DNA of 64,000 nucleotides from Pseudomonadota bacterium. Its GTDB lineage: Bacteria; Pseudomonadota; Alphaproteobacteria; Sphingomonadales; Sphingomonadaceae. Shown in pieces: positions 36,609 through 45,051 of this stretch. The translations under genes were made by a program, and so were the position numbers. Location of the stretch: assembly GCA_023457895.1 (NCBI GenBank), contig JAEXAY010000003.1:27975-91974 (forward strand), read 5' to 3'. How positions within the stretch are numbered: the first letter of the stretch is position 1; every line of letters begins with the position of its first letter. The notes beneath the pieces are model-generated. The model had not been told where the DNA came from, did not search any database, and saw nothing but the letters and a program-made list of their open reading frames with translations.

Positions 36609-37469
36609 TCAGGCTTGTTCCGGTCGGTTGACTTGCCAGGGGCTGGCGACGATGCGCTGGCGTTGTTCGCCGAGGCCCTCGATACGCGCGCGGATTTCGT
36701 CACCTTCCTTCAAAAATACCGGCTCGGGCTTGATCCCGCCGCCGACGCCGGCCGGCGTGCCGGTGGCGATGAGGTCGCCCGGCATCAGGGTGAAGAAGCG
36801 GCTGACATAGGCGACGATCGCGGCGACATTGAAGATCATGTCGCGGCTGTTGCCGTCCTGCCGGCGTATGCCGTTGACATCGAGCGTCATGGCGAGACCG
36901 CTCGCATCGCCCAGCTCGTCACGCGTCACCAGCCAGGGGCCGACCGGGCCAAAGCCGTCATGCCCCTTGCCCTTGTCCCAGCTGCCGCCGCGCTGATGCT
37001 GGTCGAACCGTTCCGAAAGGTCATTGACGAGAACATAGCCCGCAACATGATCAAGGGCTTCCGCCTCGCCGATATAGCGCGCCCGCTTGCCGATCACGAC
37101 GCCGAGTTCAAGTTCCCAGTCCATCGTTTTTGAGCCGAGCGGCAGGGGCACGTCGTCATAAGGCCCGCCAAGGCAGGAAATGGCCTTCATGAAGATGATC
37201 GGTTCGGCGGGCGCTTCCATCCCGCTCTCGGCGGCATGGTCGGTATAGTTGAGGCCGATGGCGATAAATTTGCCGATCCCGCTCAATGGAACGCCGATCC
37301 GCGCATCGGCATCGGCGAGCGGCAGGCTCTCGGGATCGATACCCTCCAGCGCGGAAATTGCATCCATGCTGATATCGCTGACCAGCGCGCTCGCGTCGCG
37401 CAGCTTGCCGTGGCGGTCGACCAGCGCCGGTCTTTCCGCTCCGATCGGGCCAAAACGTGCAAGTTTCAT
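36609..37469 (-). CDS. Fumarylacetoacetate hydrolase family protein
   Basis: A 286-aa FAH-family enzyme. The N-terminal cap includes KLARFGPIGAERPALVD; the catalytic domain has KFIAIGLNYTDHAAE, the metal ligands in MDWELELGVVIGK (Glu-x-Glu), and the final LMPGDLIATGTPAGVG, all standard. Members hydrolyse or decarboxylate acylpyruvate-like or ring-opened diketone products. It is the last gene of the operon with the chimeric flavoprotein and ETF, overlapping etfA by 4 nt. It could process a ring-cleavage product of that pathway. Confidence 0.93.
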   Translation of the reverse strand: MKLARFGPIGAERPALVDRHGKLRDASALVSDISMDAISALEGIDPESLPLADADARIGVPLSGIGKFIAIGLNYTDHAAESGMEAPAEPIIFMKAISCLGGPYDDVPLPLGSKTMDWELELGVVIGKRARYIGEAEALDHVAGYVLVNDLSERFDQHQRGGSWDKGKGHDGFGPVGPWLVTRDELGDASGLAMTLDVNGIRRQDGNSRDMIFNVAAIVAYVSRFFTLMPGDLIATGTPAGVGGGIKPEPVFLKEGDEIRARIEGLGEQRQRIVASPWQVNRPEQA

Positions 37470-38209
37470 GTCGCCTCCCCATCCCTTGCGCCAAGCGCCC
37501 TGGCGATATGCGGCAACAGCGTGGCCGCATCGCCCACCGCTCCGGCTTCAGCATAGCGGAAAATCGGCGCCTCGCGGTCGGAATTGATCGCGATGATGCG
37601 CGTCGCGCTGCCTATGCCGGCGAGGTGCTGCGGCGTCCCGGAAATACCGGCGGCAAGATAAATCTGCGGCGTCACGAACTTGCCGGACTGGCCGACCTGT
37701 TGCGAGACCGGCGCGAGACCGAGGTCGATGGCAGGAAGGCTCGCTCCCACCGCACCGCCGAGCGCATCGGCGATTTGTTGCAACTGGGCAAAGCCTTCGG
37801 CATCGAGCCCCCGTCCACCGCTGACCACAAGTGCGGCGTCATCTAGCGCGGTGCGGCGGTCGGGCAGCGGGCGTTCGTCGATAGCGCGCTCATCCGCCTG
37901 TCCGAGCCGGATGGTTTCCTCGGCTGCGTCGAAATCATTGGTTGTGGCAATCACGAGGCCGTCGCTTGCCTCGAGCCGCAGCGCAGCGCGGCCGCCAAAG
38001 GCTGAACGGGTCAACGTCAGGCGCGCGCCATCGATCCGGGCCGACAGGATACGCCCGCCGAGCGCTGCCCCGGTGGCCGCAGCGGTGGCTCCCGCCAGAG
38101 CTTCGCCGTCCGCGTCGGCGGGAAACAGCAGCAGCAGCGGGCGATGATCGATCGGCAATGGCGTCGGTTCCGGCCCTGCGCATTCGACCTTGACGATGCG
38201 CCAGTTCAT
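37466..38209 (-). CDS. etfA: Electron transfer flavoprotein alpha subunit, short form
   Basis: A 247-aa ETF alpha-like protein. The C-terminal FAD domain is intact: VVSGGRGLDAEGFAQLQQIADALGG, then QQVGQSGKFVTPQIYLAAGISG and INSDREAPIFRYAEAGAVGD. The N-terminal domain is only about 110 residues instead of about 190, so the protein is well below the usual 310 or so. It nevertheless pairs with the beta subunit encoded immediately before it (ATGA overlap). This is a divergent, pathway-specific ETF and not the housekeeping one. Confidence 0.9.
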   Translation of the reverse strand: MNWRIVKVECAGPEPTPLPIDHRPLLLLFPADADGEALAGATAAATGAALGGRILSARIDGARLTLTRSAFGGRAALRLEASDGLVIATTNDFDAAEETIRLGQADERAIDERPLPDRRTALDDAALVVSGGRGLDAEGFAQLQQIADALGGAVGASLPAIDLGLAPVSQQVGQSGKFVTPQIYLAAGISGTPQHLAGIGSATRIIAINSDREAPIFRYAEAGAVGDAATLLPHIARALGARDGEAT

Positions 38210-38958
38210 GCGGGGGCCGCCTGCCGCAGAAGAGCCGCGACCGCTTGCGCCTGCTCGACCGTGCTGCCTTCGATCCAGCGGCAATTGACGGGCGCCCGGG
38301 CCGCTGCGAGCGTGTCGACCCCGCCCAGGCCGATGGGCGAAGGCGCGGAGGGCGGTGCAACAATTTGGGCAACCGCCGCCTGCCGGGCCATCATCACATT
38401 CTTCATCAACGGCTTGCGCAAGCGGTTGCGGCGGTCGTTGGTGACGCTGGCGAGGGTCGGGCCGCTGACGGCGAGCCATTGTTCGCTGGCGCCCGCTTCG
38501 CGCATCAGGCGGATGTCGCCGCTGGCCTCCACCGCCTGTACGCGGCCGAAGAAATGGCGTCCGGTGAGCGCCGCGGCCATCGGCGGGACGAGCCCGTCGT
38601 CACAGTCGCCGAATTCGCGGCCGATGAGAACCAGATCGGCCTCGCCGCACTGGCTCGCAAGCTGCGTGGCGACCGCGTTCTGGTTCCACGCATCGCCGAG
38701 ATCGAGCAGCGACACATCCGCAACATTGAGTGCGAGCACGGTCCGCGCGATTTTTTCCGAAGCGGGACTTCCGGCGACGATCGCGCGGATCTGCGTGCCG
38801 GGGTTTGCGTCACGAATCCTGAGCGCGGTTTCGAGTGCACTTTCATCGAACGGGCTCATGACCACGCGATCGGGCTGCGTTTCGGGAAGCGCGCCCTCGC
38901 ACAGCGTCAACGGCCATTTGGGATCGAGCACCCCCGCCAGAAACAGGACGATGTTCAT
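38206..38958 (-). CDS. etfB: Electron transfer flavoprotein beta subunit
   Basis: A 250-aa ETF beta-like protein. It begins MNIVLFLAGVLDPKW, has SPFDESALETALRIRD (AMP-binding region in family members), ADLVLIGREFGDCDDGLVPPMAAALTG, and LAVSGPTLASVTNDRRNRLRKPLMKNVMMARQ, matching the recognition-loop region. It is divergent, with short edges, like its alpha partner. It overlaps the chimeric gene upstream and etfA downstream by 4 nt each. It would accept electrons from a flavoprotein dehydrogenase, presumably the one originally encoded upstream. Confidence 0.9.
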   Translation of the reverse strand: MNIVLFLAGVLDPKWPLTLCEGALPETQPDRVVMSPFDESALETALRIRDANPGTQIRAIVAGSPASEKIARTVLALNVADVSLLDLGDAWNQNAVATQLASQCGEADLVLIGREFGDCDDGLVPPMAAALTGRHFFGRVQAVEASGDIRLMREAGASEQWLAVSGPTLASVTNDRRNRLRKPLMKNVMMARQAAVAQIVAPPSAPSPIGLGGVDTLAAARAPVNCRWIEGSTVEQAQAVAALLRQAAPA

Positions 38959-40334
38959 GCGGCGGCCGCGCTTTGTCCGGCGATCTTCCCGAACACCACC
39001 GCCTTGCCGAGCGCGGAGCCGGTCATATAGGCCGCGCCGTGAAAACCGCCGGTGACTTCTCCGGCCGCGTAAAGGCCCTCGATCCAGCTGCCGTCGGCGC
39101 GCCGGACCTTGGCGCTGCTGTCGACCCGCAACCCGCAATAGGTGCCGAACACGACCGCGGTCGATGGATAGGCATAGAAGGGCGGGGTTTCGATTTTCCG
39201 CAAGGCGCCGTGATGGTGGACCAGATGGGTGCGGCCGAACTCCGGATCGCGGCCCGCATCGACCGAGGCATTGTAGCGGGCGACGCTGTCCTTCAGCACG
39301 CCGGGTTCGATTTCAATCTGCTGTGCAAGCCCCTCGAGACTGTCCGCGACATAGAACAGGCCTTCCTCCAGCCGCCGGCCGAAATCGAGGATGCGCACGC
39401 GGTCATCGCCGGTATCGAAAATGCCCTGATCCATGATCTGGTAGGCGGTGTGCCAGGGCTGCGCCATGACCGCATCGCCGAGCAGCTTGTAGGATATGCT
39501 TTCGTCGACGAAACGATGCCCGTCCTGATTGACCGCGATCGCGCCCTTGTACACCGCTTGCAGGCTGTGATCATTGGTTTCGTCGGTGGGATGTTTGCCG
39601 AACGTGCCCTTGACGAACGCCATGTCGCGCAGCTCCGCGCCGAGCGCCTGGCCCATGCGCAGGCCGTCGCCCTGCGATCCTGCCCCGGCGACGAAAACCG
39701 CATTGGCATAATGCGGTGCATAATGGTCGAGCATCGCCGGGTTCTTGGCAAAGCCGCCGCTGGCGAGGATTACGCCCTTGGACGCGCCCAATGTTTCGCC
39801 ATCGCTCAAACGCACGCCGGTCACGCGGCCACCATCATCCTGCACCAGCGTATCGGCGGCGGTGCCGGGACGGTAAGTCACATGGCCGGTTGCTTCGGCC
39901 GCTGCCTTCAGTGCATCGATGATCGAGGCATGATTGAGCTGATCGGAGACGATCGCATCTTCTGGCGAGAGCAGGCATTCGAACACACCGCCATTGGCAT
40001 CGAACGCCGCCGCGAACAGGATCGCATCGTCATAGCCAAGATAGCCGGCGATCTCGCGTTCGAGCTGTTTGTGGATCATTTGCGTCCCGCAAATGAAACG
40101 GACGGATGCAAGACCCGCCCCCCATTGCTGGGTCGCTTCGATCGCGCCCGCTACAACGCGTTCATCGTCGGCGAGCCCAAGATAATTGTTGGCGCAAAGA
40201 TTGATGATCGGGCGCCCCTCGACCCGGACCTCGGCGCTCTGGGGCGATTGCAGGACGCGCTCCGGCTTGAACAGGCCTGCGCTGGTGATGCCCGCAAGTT
40301 CCGCGTCTATGCGTTGATAGAATTGCGGGTCCAT
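38955..40334 (-). CDS. Chimeric protein: N-terminal Kbl (glycine C-acetyltransferase) fragment fused to C-terminal FAD-oxidoreductase fragment
   Basis: A single 459-codon frame joins two unrelated families. Residues 1 to about 140 are the start of 2-amino-3-ketobutyrate CoA ligase (Kbl): INLCANNYLGLA, ASVRFICGTQMIHKQLE, FDANGGVFECLL and SDQLNHASIID match that family closely. From about residue 141 (ALKAAAEATG) to the end it is the C-terminal part of a fumarate reductase/3-ketosteroid dehydrogenase-like flavoprotein: GVILASGGFAKNP, GSQGDGLRMGQALGAELRDM, GLYAAGEVTGGFHGAAYM. The PLP lysine of Kbl (near 240) and the N-terminal FAD-binding Rossmann segment are both missing. The junction is around 39905-39918. 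Probably a deletion fusion and functionally dead in both original roles; a sequencing or assembly artefact cannot be excluded. It overlaps etfB by 4 nt. Confidence 0.88.
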   Translation of the reverse strand: MDPQFYQRIDAELAGITSAGLFKPERVLQSPQSAEVRVEGRPIINLCANNYLGLADDERVVAGAIEATQQWGAGLASVRFICGTQMIHKQLEREIAGYLGYDDAILFAAAFDANGGVFECLLSPEDAIVSDQLNHASIIDALKAAAEATGHVTYRPGTAADTLVQDDGGRVTGVRLSDGETLGASKGVILASGGFAKNPAMLDHYAPHYANAVFVAGAGSQGDGLRMGQALGAELRDMAFVKGTFGKHPTDETNDHSLQAVYKGAIAVNQDGHRFVDESISYKLLGDAVMAQPWHTAYQIMDQGIFDTGDDRVRILDFGRRLEEGLFYVADSLEGLAQQIEIEPGVLKDSVARYNASVDAGRDPEFGRTHLVHHHGALRKIETPPFYAYPSTAVVFGTYCGLRVDSSAKVRRADGSWIEGLYAAGEVTGGFHGAAYMTGSALGKAVVFGKIAGQSAAAA

Positions 40335-40411
40335 TGCCCTCTCCCTCTCATCGGGAGATACGACATATTGGAAAACTCGTCTATGATGCTAGAAAATTAT
40401 AAGAAAAATTC

Positions 40412-40429
40412 ACAATATTTGCATATTGT
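40412..40429. promoter_or_regulatory. Candidate operator upstream of the Kbl-flavoprotein chimera
   Basis: ACAATAT-TTGC-ATATTGT is a perfect inverted repeat with 7-bp arms in a very AT-rich gap (40370-40440). A second inverted pair, AATTATAA (40395-40402) and TTATAATT (40429-40436), surrounds it asymmetrically. The XRE-cupin regulator encoded just upstream is the likely ligand-dependent binder. Confidence 0.5.
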
Positions 40430-40441
40430 TATAATTAAGTT

Positions 40442-41017
40442 TCAAACATGCGTATTTGTCGTCATGACAAGCAGCGCTCGTGCACGCTTGTTGCGCCGAT
40501 TGCGGATTGCGTGCGGTAGGTCGGCAGGATAACGGGCCGTGGCGCCTTCTGTCACTTCGACGATCTGGTCGCCCGATGTCACTTCCACCGTTCCTTCAAG
40601 CACCGTCAAATGCTCACGCATTCCCTTGGCGTGCGCCTTGGATTCCAGCGATCCCATGGGAAGCAGAACCAGATCATACCATTCGAGCAGTTCCGCATGA
40701 TCCGGCGGGCTCAAGATCCGCAAGATACAGGATCCATCCTCGGTCTTCATTTCCGGCGTAAAAGAAGCCGAGGACAGTTCGATATGCGAGCGGCGATCGG
40801 TGACGCTCCCGGTCACAAGCTCCGATATATCGACCTTCAGCGCAATTGCGAGCGACCAGACCGTGGCGAGGGAGGGATTGGCCTGACCGCGTTCGATCTG
40901 TGACAACATCGAGCGTGAGACACCGGATATTTTCTCCAGATCGTCGAGGGTCAGCGATTGGCTCTTGCGATAAGCCTTGATAAAAGGACCGATTTGAGGA
41001 GAGGCCGCTTCCGACAT
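40442..41017 (-). CDS. XRE-family regulator with C-terminal cupin domain
   Basis: A 191-aa regulator. The N-terminal XRE HTH is IGPFIKAYRKSQSLTLDDLEKISGVSRSMLSQIERGQ; residues from about 110 form a cupin (AHAKGMREHLTVLEGTVEVTSGD, ATARYPADLPHAIRN) that binds a small effector. Such proteins often control amino acid or polyamine catabolism. ATG 41017 is preferred because AAGG lies 6 bases upstream; ATG 41038 would add seven residues. It ends 107 bp before the chimeric gene and probably regulates that operon. Confidence 0.88.
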   Translation of the reverse strand: MSEAASPQIGPFIKAYRKSQSLTLDDLEKISGVSRSMLSQIERGQANPSLATVWSLAIALKVDISELVTGSVTDRRSHIELSSASFTPEMKTEDGSCILRILSPPDHAELLEWYDLVLLPMGSLESKAHAKGMREHLTVLEGTVEVTSGDQIVEVTEGATARYPADLPHAIRNRRNKRARALLVMTTNTHV

Positions 41018-41142
41018 GGCAGCCTTATAGTTTCTCATCTGCGCGAAGCCAAGCGGTCGGCCTCGCGGCGGCGGCCGGAGAATGAGCGCTGAGGTAAAAG
41101 CGCGTTTCGGTGCTGGTGGAAAAATTGGCCCAGCGGCTGAAT

Positions 41143-41229
41143 TGGTGCGGTCGAGAAGACTCGAACTTCCACGGGATTTCTCCCACAACGACCTCAACGT
41201 TGCGCGTCTACCAGTTCCGCCACGACCGC
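41143..41229 (-). tRNA. tRNA-Leu (anticodon GAG)
   Basis: An 87-nt gene with encoded CCA. The acceptor stem GCGGTCG pairs with CGACCGC, followed by A and CCA. The anticodon stem CAACG / CGTTG holds the loop TTGAGGT, so the anticodon is GAG, reading CUC/CUU leucine codons. A long variable arm (about 12-15 nt) precedes the T-arm with TTCGAGT, as expected for a class II tRNA. The rest of the gap between the XRE gene and the zinc-ribbon gene (41017-41343) shows nothing else. Confidence 0.95.
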
Positions 41230-41343
41230 ACTTCAATTCAGCTGGTTCCAGCCGGAATGGACTCCGGCCGGTGGGTAGGCGAGCGCGCTTAGCACTGCCT
41301 TTGCCGCTATGCAAGCGCCGTGGCGCAAGAATCTTGCGGAAGC

Positions 41344-42519
41344 TCAGGAGCCGCCGAGCGCCCAGCCGATGGTGAGTTCCTGCGCGGCGTCGGGAATGTC
41401 GATCTTGGCCTCGTTGAAATTGGCCTTTTCGCCCGGTGCAAGGCTGCGCACCGGCGGCTTGATCACCCAGCTGTAGACCACGCGCCCGCTTGCATCGCGC
41501 AGCTCGGCGAGCATCGGGGGCACGGTCTGTTCGCGGTCGGCCGGGTTGATGATCGTACCGCTCGCGGCGAAATAGATGGTGCCATCGGGCAGTTCGCGAT
41601 GTTCCTGATTCTTGGCGAGCTCGATCACGAGGTCGGGTTCGGCGGCGGTTCTGGACAGGCCGCTTGCCCAGCGCGGCAGGCCCCAATACCATAAAGAGGC
41701 CGCTATCCCCGAAAGCACGAGCGCCGCCGCGATCGCCGCCATTGTCCACATCCGGGCGGGATTGCGGCGCGGGCGGAAGGGCGGTTCGAAATGGCGCTCG
41801 TCATCGGCCGGAAAGCGCATCGGCGGCGGCGGATCGGAGGAAAAGGGCGTCGGCTCGGCGCTGGCGCTCGCATAATCGCCCCAGGCATGATCCTCGACCC
41901 CGGCAGCAGGCACCGGTGCGATGATCGGCGGCGGGGCGTCTTCGACGGTCGCATCGGCTGGGCCGGTGTGCGGAAAAGGCCTTTCCTGCGGGGCGGGTGC
42001 TTCCGGAAGATCGCGGGCCAAAGGCGGCTGCGGCGCGCGCGGCGTCTCGTCGGCTGGCGCGGCCTCGTGGGCCGGGACGGCTGGAGCGGGGGGCGGGGGA
42101 ACATGGGATGGAACCGGGGGAGGCGCCGCAAGCGGGCTCGTCCCGGCGCGTTCGATCATGCTCGGCCGTTCGGGAGCCGGAAATCCCGATGCGGTACGAT
42201 CGGATGTGGTATCGGCTTCAGGCGAAGAGCGCGGACCCGGTGGCGGGCTTTCCGGCCGGACCGGTGCCGGCTGCGGCGGCGGTGCCGGGGCAGGAGCCGG
42301 AGAGGACGGCGCGCCTTCAAGCGCCCGGCCGGTGGCGGGTGCTGCGGGCCGGGGCGCGGCGGGCTGGGCCGGAGCGGACGCTGGCGCTTCGGCCATGCCG
42401 GTGCCCGGCTGGAACCAGTTATGACGGCAATTGGCGCAGCGCACCGACCGGCCCTTGGGGCCGATCGCGGTGTCGGGTACGACATAACGGGTGTTGCAGG
42501 CGGGGCAGGTGAGGATCAT
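41344..42519 (-). CDS. Zinc-ribbon and DUF3426 domain membrane protein
   Basis: A 391-aa protein. Residues 1-38 are an MJ0042-type zinc ribbon with CPACNTRY and CANCRHNW. A long, low-complexity proline/alanine-rich linker (about 45-235) follows, then a membrane helix (MWTMAAIAAALVLSGIAASLW) and a C-terminal DUF3426-like domain (EHRELPDGTIYFAASGTIINPADREQ...). Such proteins are common in Proteobacteria and unassigned in function. It is divergent from ftsE, as in many sphingomonad genomes, and may be linked to cell envelope or division. Confidence 0.85.
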   Translation of the reverse strand: MILTCPACNTRYVVPDTAIGPKGRSVRCANCRHNWFQPGTGMAEAPASAPAQPAAPRPAAPATGRALEGAPSSPAPAPAPPPQPAPVRPESPPPGPRSSPEADTTSDRTASGFPAPERPSMIERAGTSPLAAPPPVPSHVPPPPAPAVPAHEAAPADETPRAPQPPLARDLPEAPAPQERPFPHTGPADATVEDAPPPIIAPVPAAGVEDHAWGDYASASAEPTPFSSDPPPPMRFPADDERHFEPPFRPRRNPARMWTMAAIAAALVLSGIAASLWYWGLPRWASGLSRTAAEPDLVIELAKNQEHRELPDGTIYFAASGTIINPADREQTVPPMLAELRDASGRVVYSWVIKPPVRSLAPGEKANFNEAKIDIPDAAQELTIGWALGGS

Positions 42520-42676
42520 GGCCCCCCTCTAAACACGCTCTCCGGGCAAGAGGCAAGAGTCTGTCGCGCGAGGGGCGGCGAAGTTTGGCGGACGGCGGGC
42601 GCTTGGCCGGTTTCGCTTTGCGCTCCGGCATAAAATTCGTGCATTGCGCCGGGCTTTGCGGCAAGAGACCCACGCG

Positions 42677-43546
42677 ATGAGCGATGATGCACTGAGGACC
42701 AGCGGCGAGGCGGCGTTCGGCGGCCACGGCGACAGTGGAGCGATCATGAGCCGGGGCGCAACTGCCGAAGGGCGGGGGATGCGGCTCGGGCGCAAGCGGC
42801 GCGCCGACGCGGCGGAACGCTCGCCCGAAGCCGGCATGGTCCAGTTCGATAATGTCGGGCTGCGCTATGGCACCGGCGCCGAGACACTCTCCGACCTCAG
42901 CTTTACGCTCCAGCCCGGCGGCTTCTACTTCCTCACCGGCGCATCGGGTGCGGGCAAGACGTCGCTTTTGAAGCTGCTTTATCTCGCCCAGCGCCCCAGC
43001 CGCGGCCTGATCAAGCTGTTCGGCGAGGATGTGGTGACGATGGCGCGCGAGCGGCTTCCCGGTTTCCGCCGCCGGATCGGTGTGGTGTTCCAGGATTTCC
43101 GGCTGGTGCCGCATCTGAGCGTGTTCGACAATGTCGCCTTGCCGCTGAGGGTGTCCGGCGTTCGTGAGGAGGACCTCCTCGGCCCGGTCGCCGAGATGCT
43201 TGACTGGGTGGGTCTTTCCGACCGCACCGATGCGCGCCCGGCGACGCTGTCGGGCGGTGAGCAGCAGCGCGTCGCAATCGCCCGCGCCGTCATCGGCCGC
43301 CCCGAAATGCTGGTCGCGGACGAGCCTACCGGCAATGTCGACCCCGACATGGCGCTGCGCCTCCTCTCGCTGTTCGAGGCGCTCAACAAGCTCGGCACGA
43401 CCGTTGTGGTCGCGACCCATGATGTCCACCTGATGAGCCGCGTTCCCGGCGCGCAGATGATGCGGCTCGACAAGGGCCGCCTTGCCGATCCGACCGGCGT
43501 GTTGCGCTATCCGCCGCGCAACGGGGCAGGGGGGAACGTGGGGTGA
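42677..43546 (+). CDS. ftsE: Cell division ATP-binding protein FtsE
   Basis: The ATPase of the FtsEX complex, which activates septal peptidoglycan hydrolases. Walker A is GASGAGKTS, the signature LSGGEQQRVAIARA, Walker B VADEPTGNVDPD. The canonical protein begins at MVQFDNVGLRYG (ATG 42836, 236 aa). ATG 42677, used here, adds 53 residues of charged, low-complexity sequence; it is preferred because AAGAGA lies upstream and a TAAAAT box is placed about 45 bp before it, but the shorter start is possible. The stop overlaps the GTG of ftsX. Confidence 0.93.
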   Translation: MSDDALRTSGEAAFGGHGDSGAIMSRGATAEGRGMRLGRKRRADAAERSPEAGMVQFDNVGLRYGTGAETLSDLSFTLQPGGFYFLTGASGAGKTSLLKLLYLAQRPSRGLIKLFGEDVVTMARERLPGFRRRIGVVFQDFRLVPHLSVFDNVALPLRVSGVREEDLLGPVAEMLDWVGLSDRTDARPATLSGGEQQRVAIARAVIGRPEMLVADEPTGNVDPDMALRLLSLFEALNKLGTTVVVATHDVHLMSRVPGAQMMRLDKGRLADPTGVLRYPPRNGAGGNVG

Positions 43547-44436
43547 TTCCGCTGCTCTCCGGCAACCGCCATGAAAATTCGCTGCTGCCCGAAGGCCGCA
43601 TGTCGGGACCGATGCCCTGGGTCATCGCGATCATGATGTTCCTCACTATCCTTGCCGCCGCGACCGGCCTGTCGCTGACGCGCGCCGCGGGGTCGATCAG
43701 CAGCGCGATCGCCGGGCGCATGACGGTGCAGGTGATGGATGCCAATGCCGATCGCCGCGCTGCGCAAGCGCGCGCCGTCGAACAGACGCTGAAGGGGCAT
43801 CCGCGAGTCAGCCGGGTGGTGCCGGTCGATGAGGCTGCGATCGCCGCGACGATGGAGCAATGGCTCGGCAAGGATGCCGAAGCGCTCGGCCTTCCCATGC
43901 CCGCCCTCATCGACGTGGACCTGAAAGGCGCAGCGGATGCGGCTACCATCGACCAGCTTCGCCGCGCGGTCCGGGCGGCGGCGCCGTCTGCCCGGCTTGA
44001 GCCGCATTCCAACTGGCTCGGGCCGGTGGCGCGGCTGATCCGGTCCTTCGCCTGGATTGCGGGGGCGCTGGTGCTGCTGCTCGGCTTTGCTGCCGGGGCG
44101 ATCGTCATGCTGACCGCGCGCAGTGCGCTCAATATCCATCATTCGACGATCGAGGTGCTGCATCTCATCGGCGCGACCGATACCCAGATTGCGCGGCTGT
44201 TCCAGCGGCGGATCGCGCTCGACGCGCTGTTTGGCAGCCTGGTCGGTTTCGCTGCGGCGGCAGTGGTGCTGCTTCTTCTTGCCGGGCAGTTCCGCAGCCT
44301 CGGTGCGGCCCTGCTCGCAGACGCGGCGCTCGGCTGGCGCTGGCTCCTGCTGCCGTTGATCCCGGCGGTGCTGGTGCTGCTCGCCAGCCTTACCGCGCGC
44401 TACACGATCACAGGAGCGCTGCGCCGTGTGCTGTGA
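43543..44436 (+). CDS. ftsX: Cell division protein FtsX (permease)
   Basis: A 297-aa FtsX membrane subunit. One helix near residues 25-45 (WVIAIMMFLTILAAATGLSLT), a periplasmic domain of about 110 residues that would contact a murein hydrolase activator, then three helices (FAWIAGALVLLLGFAAGAIVML; FGSLVGFAAAAVVLLLLAG; LLLPLIPAVLVLLASL). The signature STIEVLHLIGATDTQIARLFQRR is present. The GTG start overlaps the ftsE stop (GTGA). Confidence 0.93.
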   Translation: MIPLLSGNRHENSLLPEGRMSGPMPWVIAIMMFLTILAAATGLSLTRAAGSISSAIAGRMTVQVMDANADRRAAQARAVEQTLKGHPRVSRVVPVDEAAIAATMEQWLGKDAEALGLPMPALIDVDLKGAADAATIDQLRRAVRAAAPSARLEPHSNWLGPVARLIRSFAWIAGALVLLLGFAAGAIVMLTARSALNIHHSTIEVLHLIGATDTQIARLFQRRIALDALFGSLVGFAAAAVVLLLLAGQFRSLGAALLADAALGWRWLLLPLIPAVLVLLASLTARYTITGALRRVL

Positions 44437-44520
44437 TCCGCTGGGCGCCGCAACACCGCAGGCCGGACAATTTCAATCCTATACAATGGTTTATTACCCT
44501 TTTGACGATATAGGCATTTC

Positions 44521-45051
44521 ATGATTCGCCGCCTTCTCGCGCTTGTGATGCTCTTGTGGCTGCTCGGCTTTGCCGGGTTTGCGCTGCTGTTGCCGCAGCC
44601 GCTCGGACCGCGCCGCAGCGATGCGATCGTTGTCCTCACTGGCGGCAACAAGCGCATCGATCGCGGGCTTGAGCTGATGAACCAGGGGCAGGCGCAGCGC
44701 ATGCTGATTTCGGGCGTCGGCCGCAATGTGAAGCCGGAAGAACTGGCGGCGCGCTATCCCGGATCGGAAAAGCAGTTCGCCTGCTGCGTCGCGCTCGGTT
44801 TCGAAGCGGTTGACACGCGTTCGAATGCGCTCGAGGTCGCCCGCTGGATGGCGCGGCGCGGCTATAAATCGCTGCGCCTCGTGACCTCGGACTGGCACAT
44901 GCGCCGCGCCAAGTTCGAACTGGAGCGCGCGCTTCCGGCCGATGTCGCGCTCTACGCCGACGCGGTTCGCACCCAGCCCTCGTTCGGGCAGCTATGGGTG
45001 GAATATCACAAATATCTGCTGCGGCGGCTCGGCGCGCTGGTCGGTGCCTGA
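44521..45051 (+). CDS. YdcF family protein (DUF218)
   Basis: A 176-aa membrane-anchored DUF218 protein. An N-terminal helix (RLLALVMLLWLLGFAGFALLL) precedes the domain with SDAIVVLTGGNKRIDRGLELMNQGQAQRMLISGV, DTRSNALEVARWMARRGYKSLRLVTSDWHMRRAKFELERAL. Members such as ElyC/SanA/YdcF act in envelope polysaccharide biogenesis. It follows ftsX and overlaps the acyltransferase by one base, so it belongs to the ftsEX cluster. Confidence 0.9.
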   Translation: MIRRLLALVMLLWLLGFAGFALLLPQPLGPRRSDAIVVLTGGNKRIDRGLELMNQGQAQRMLISGVGRNVKPEELAARYPGSEKQFACCVALGFEAVDTRSNALEVARWMARRGYKSLRLVTSDWHMRRAKFELERALPADVALYADAVRTQPSFGQLWVEYHKYLLRRLGALVGA

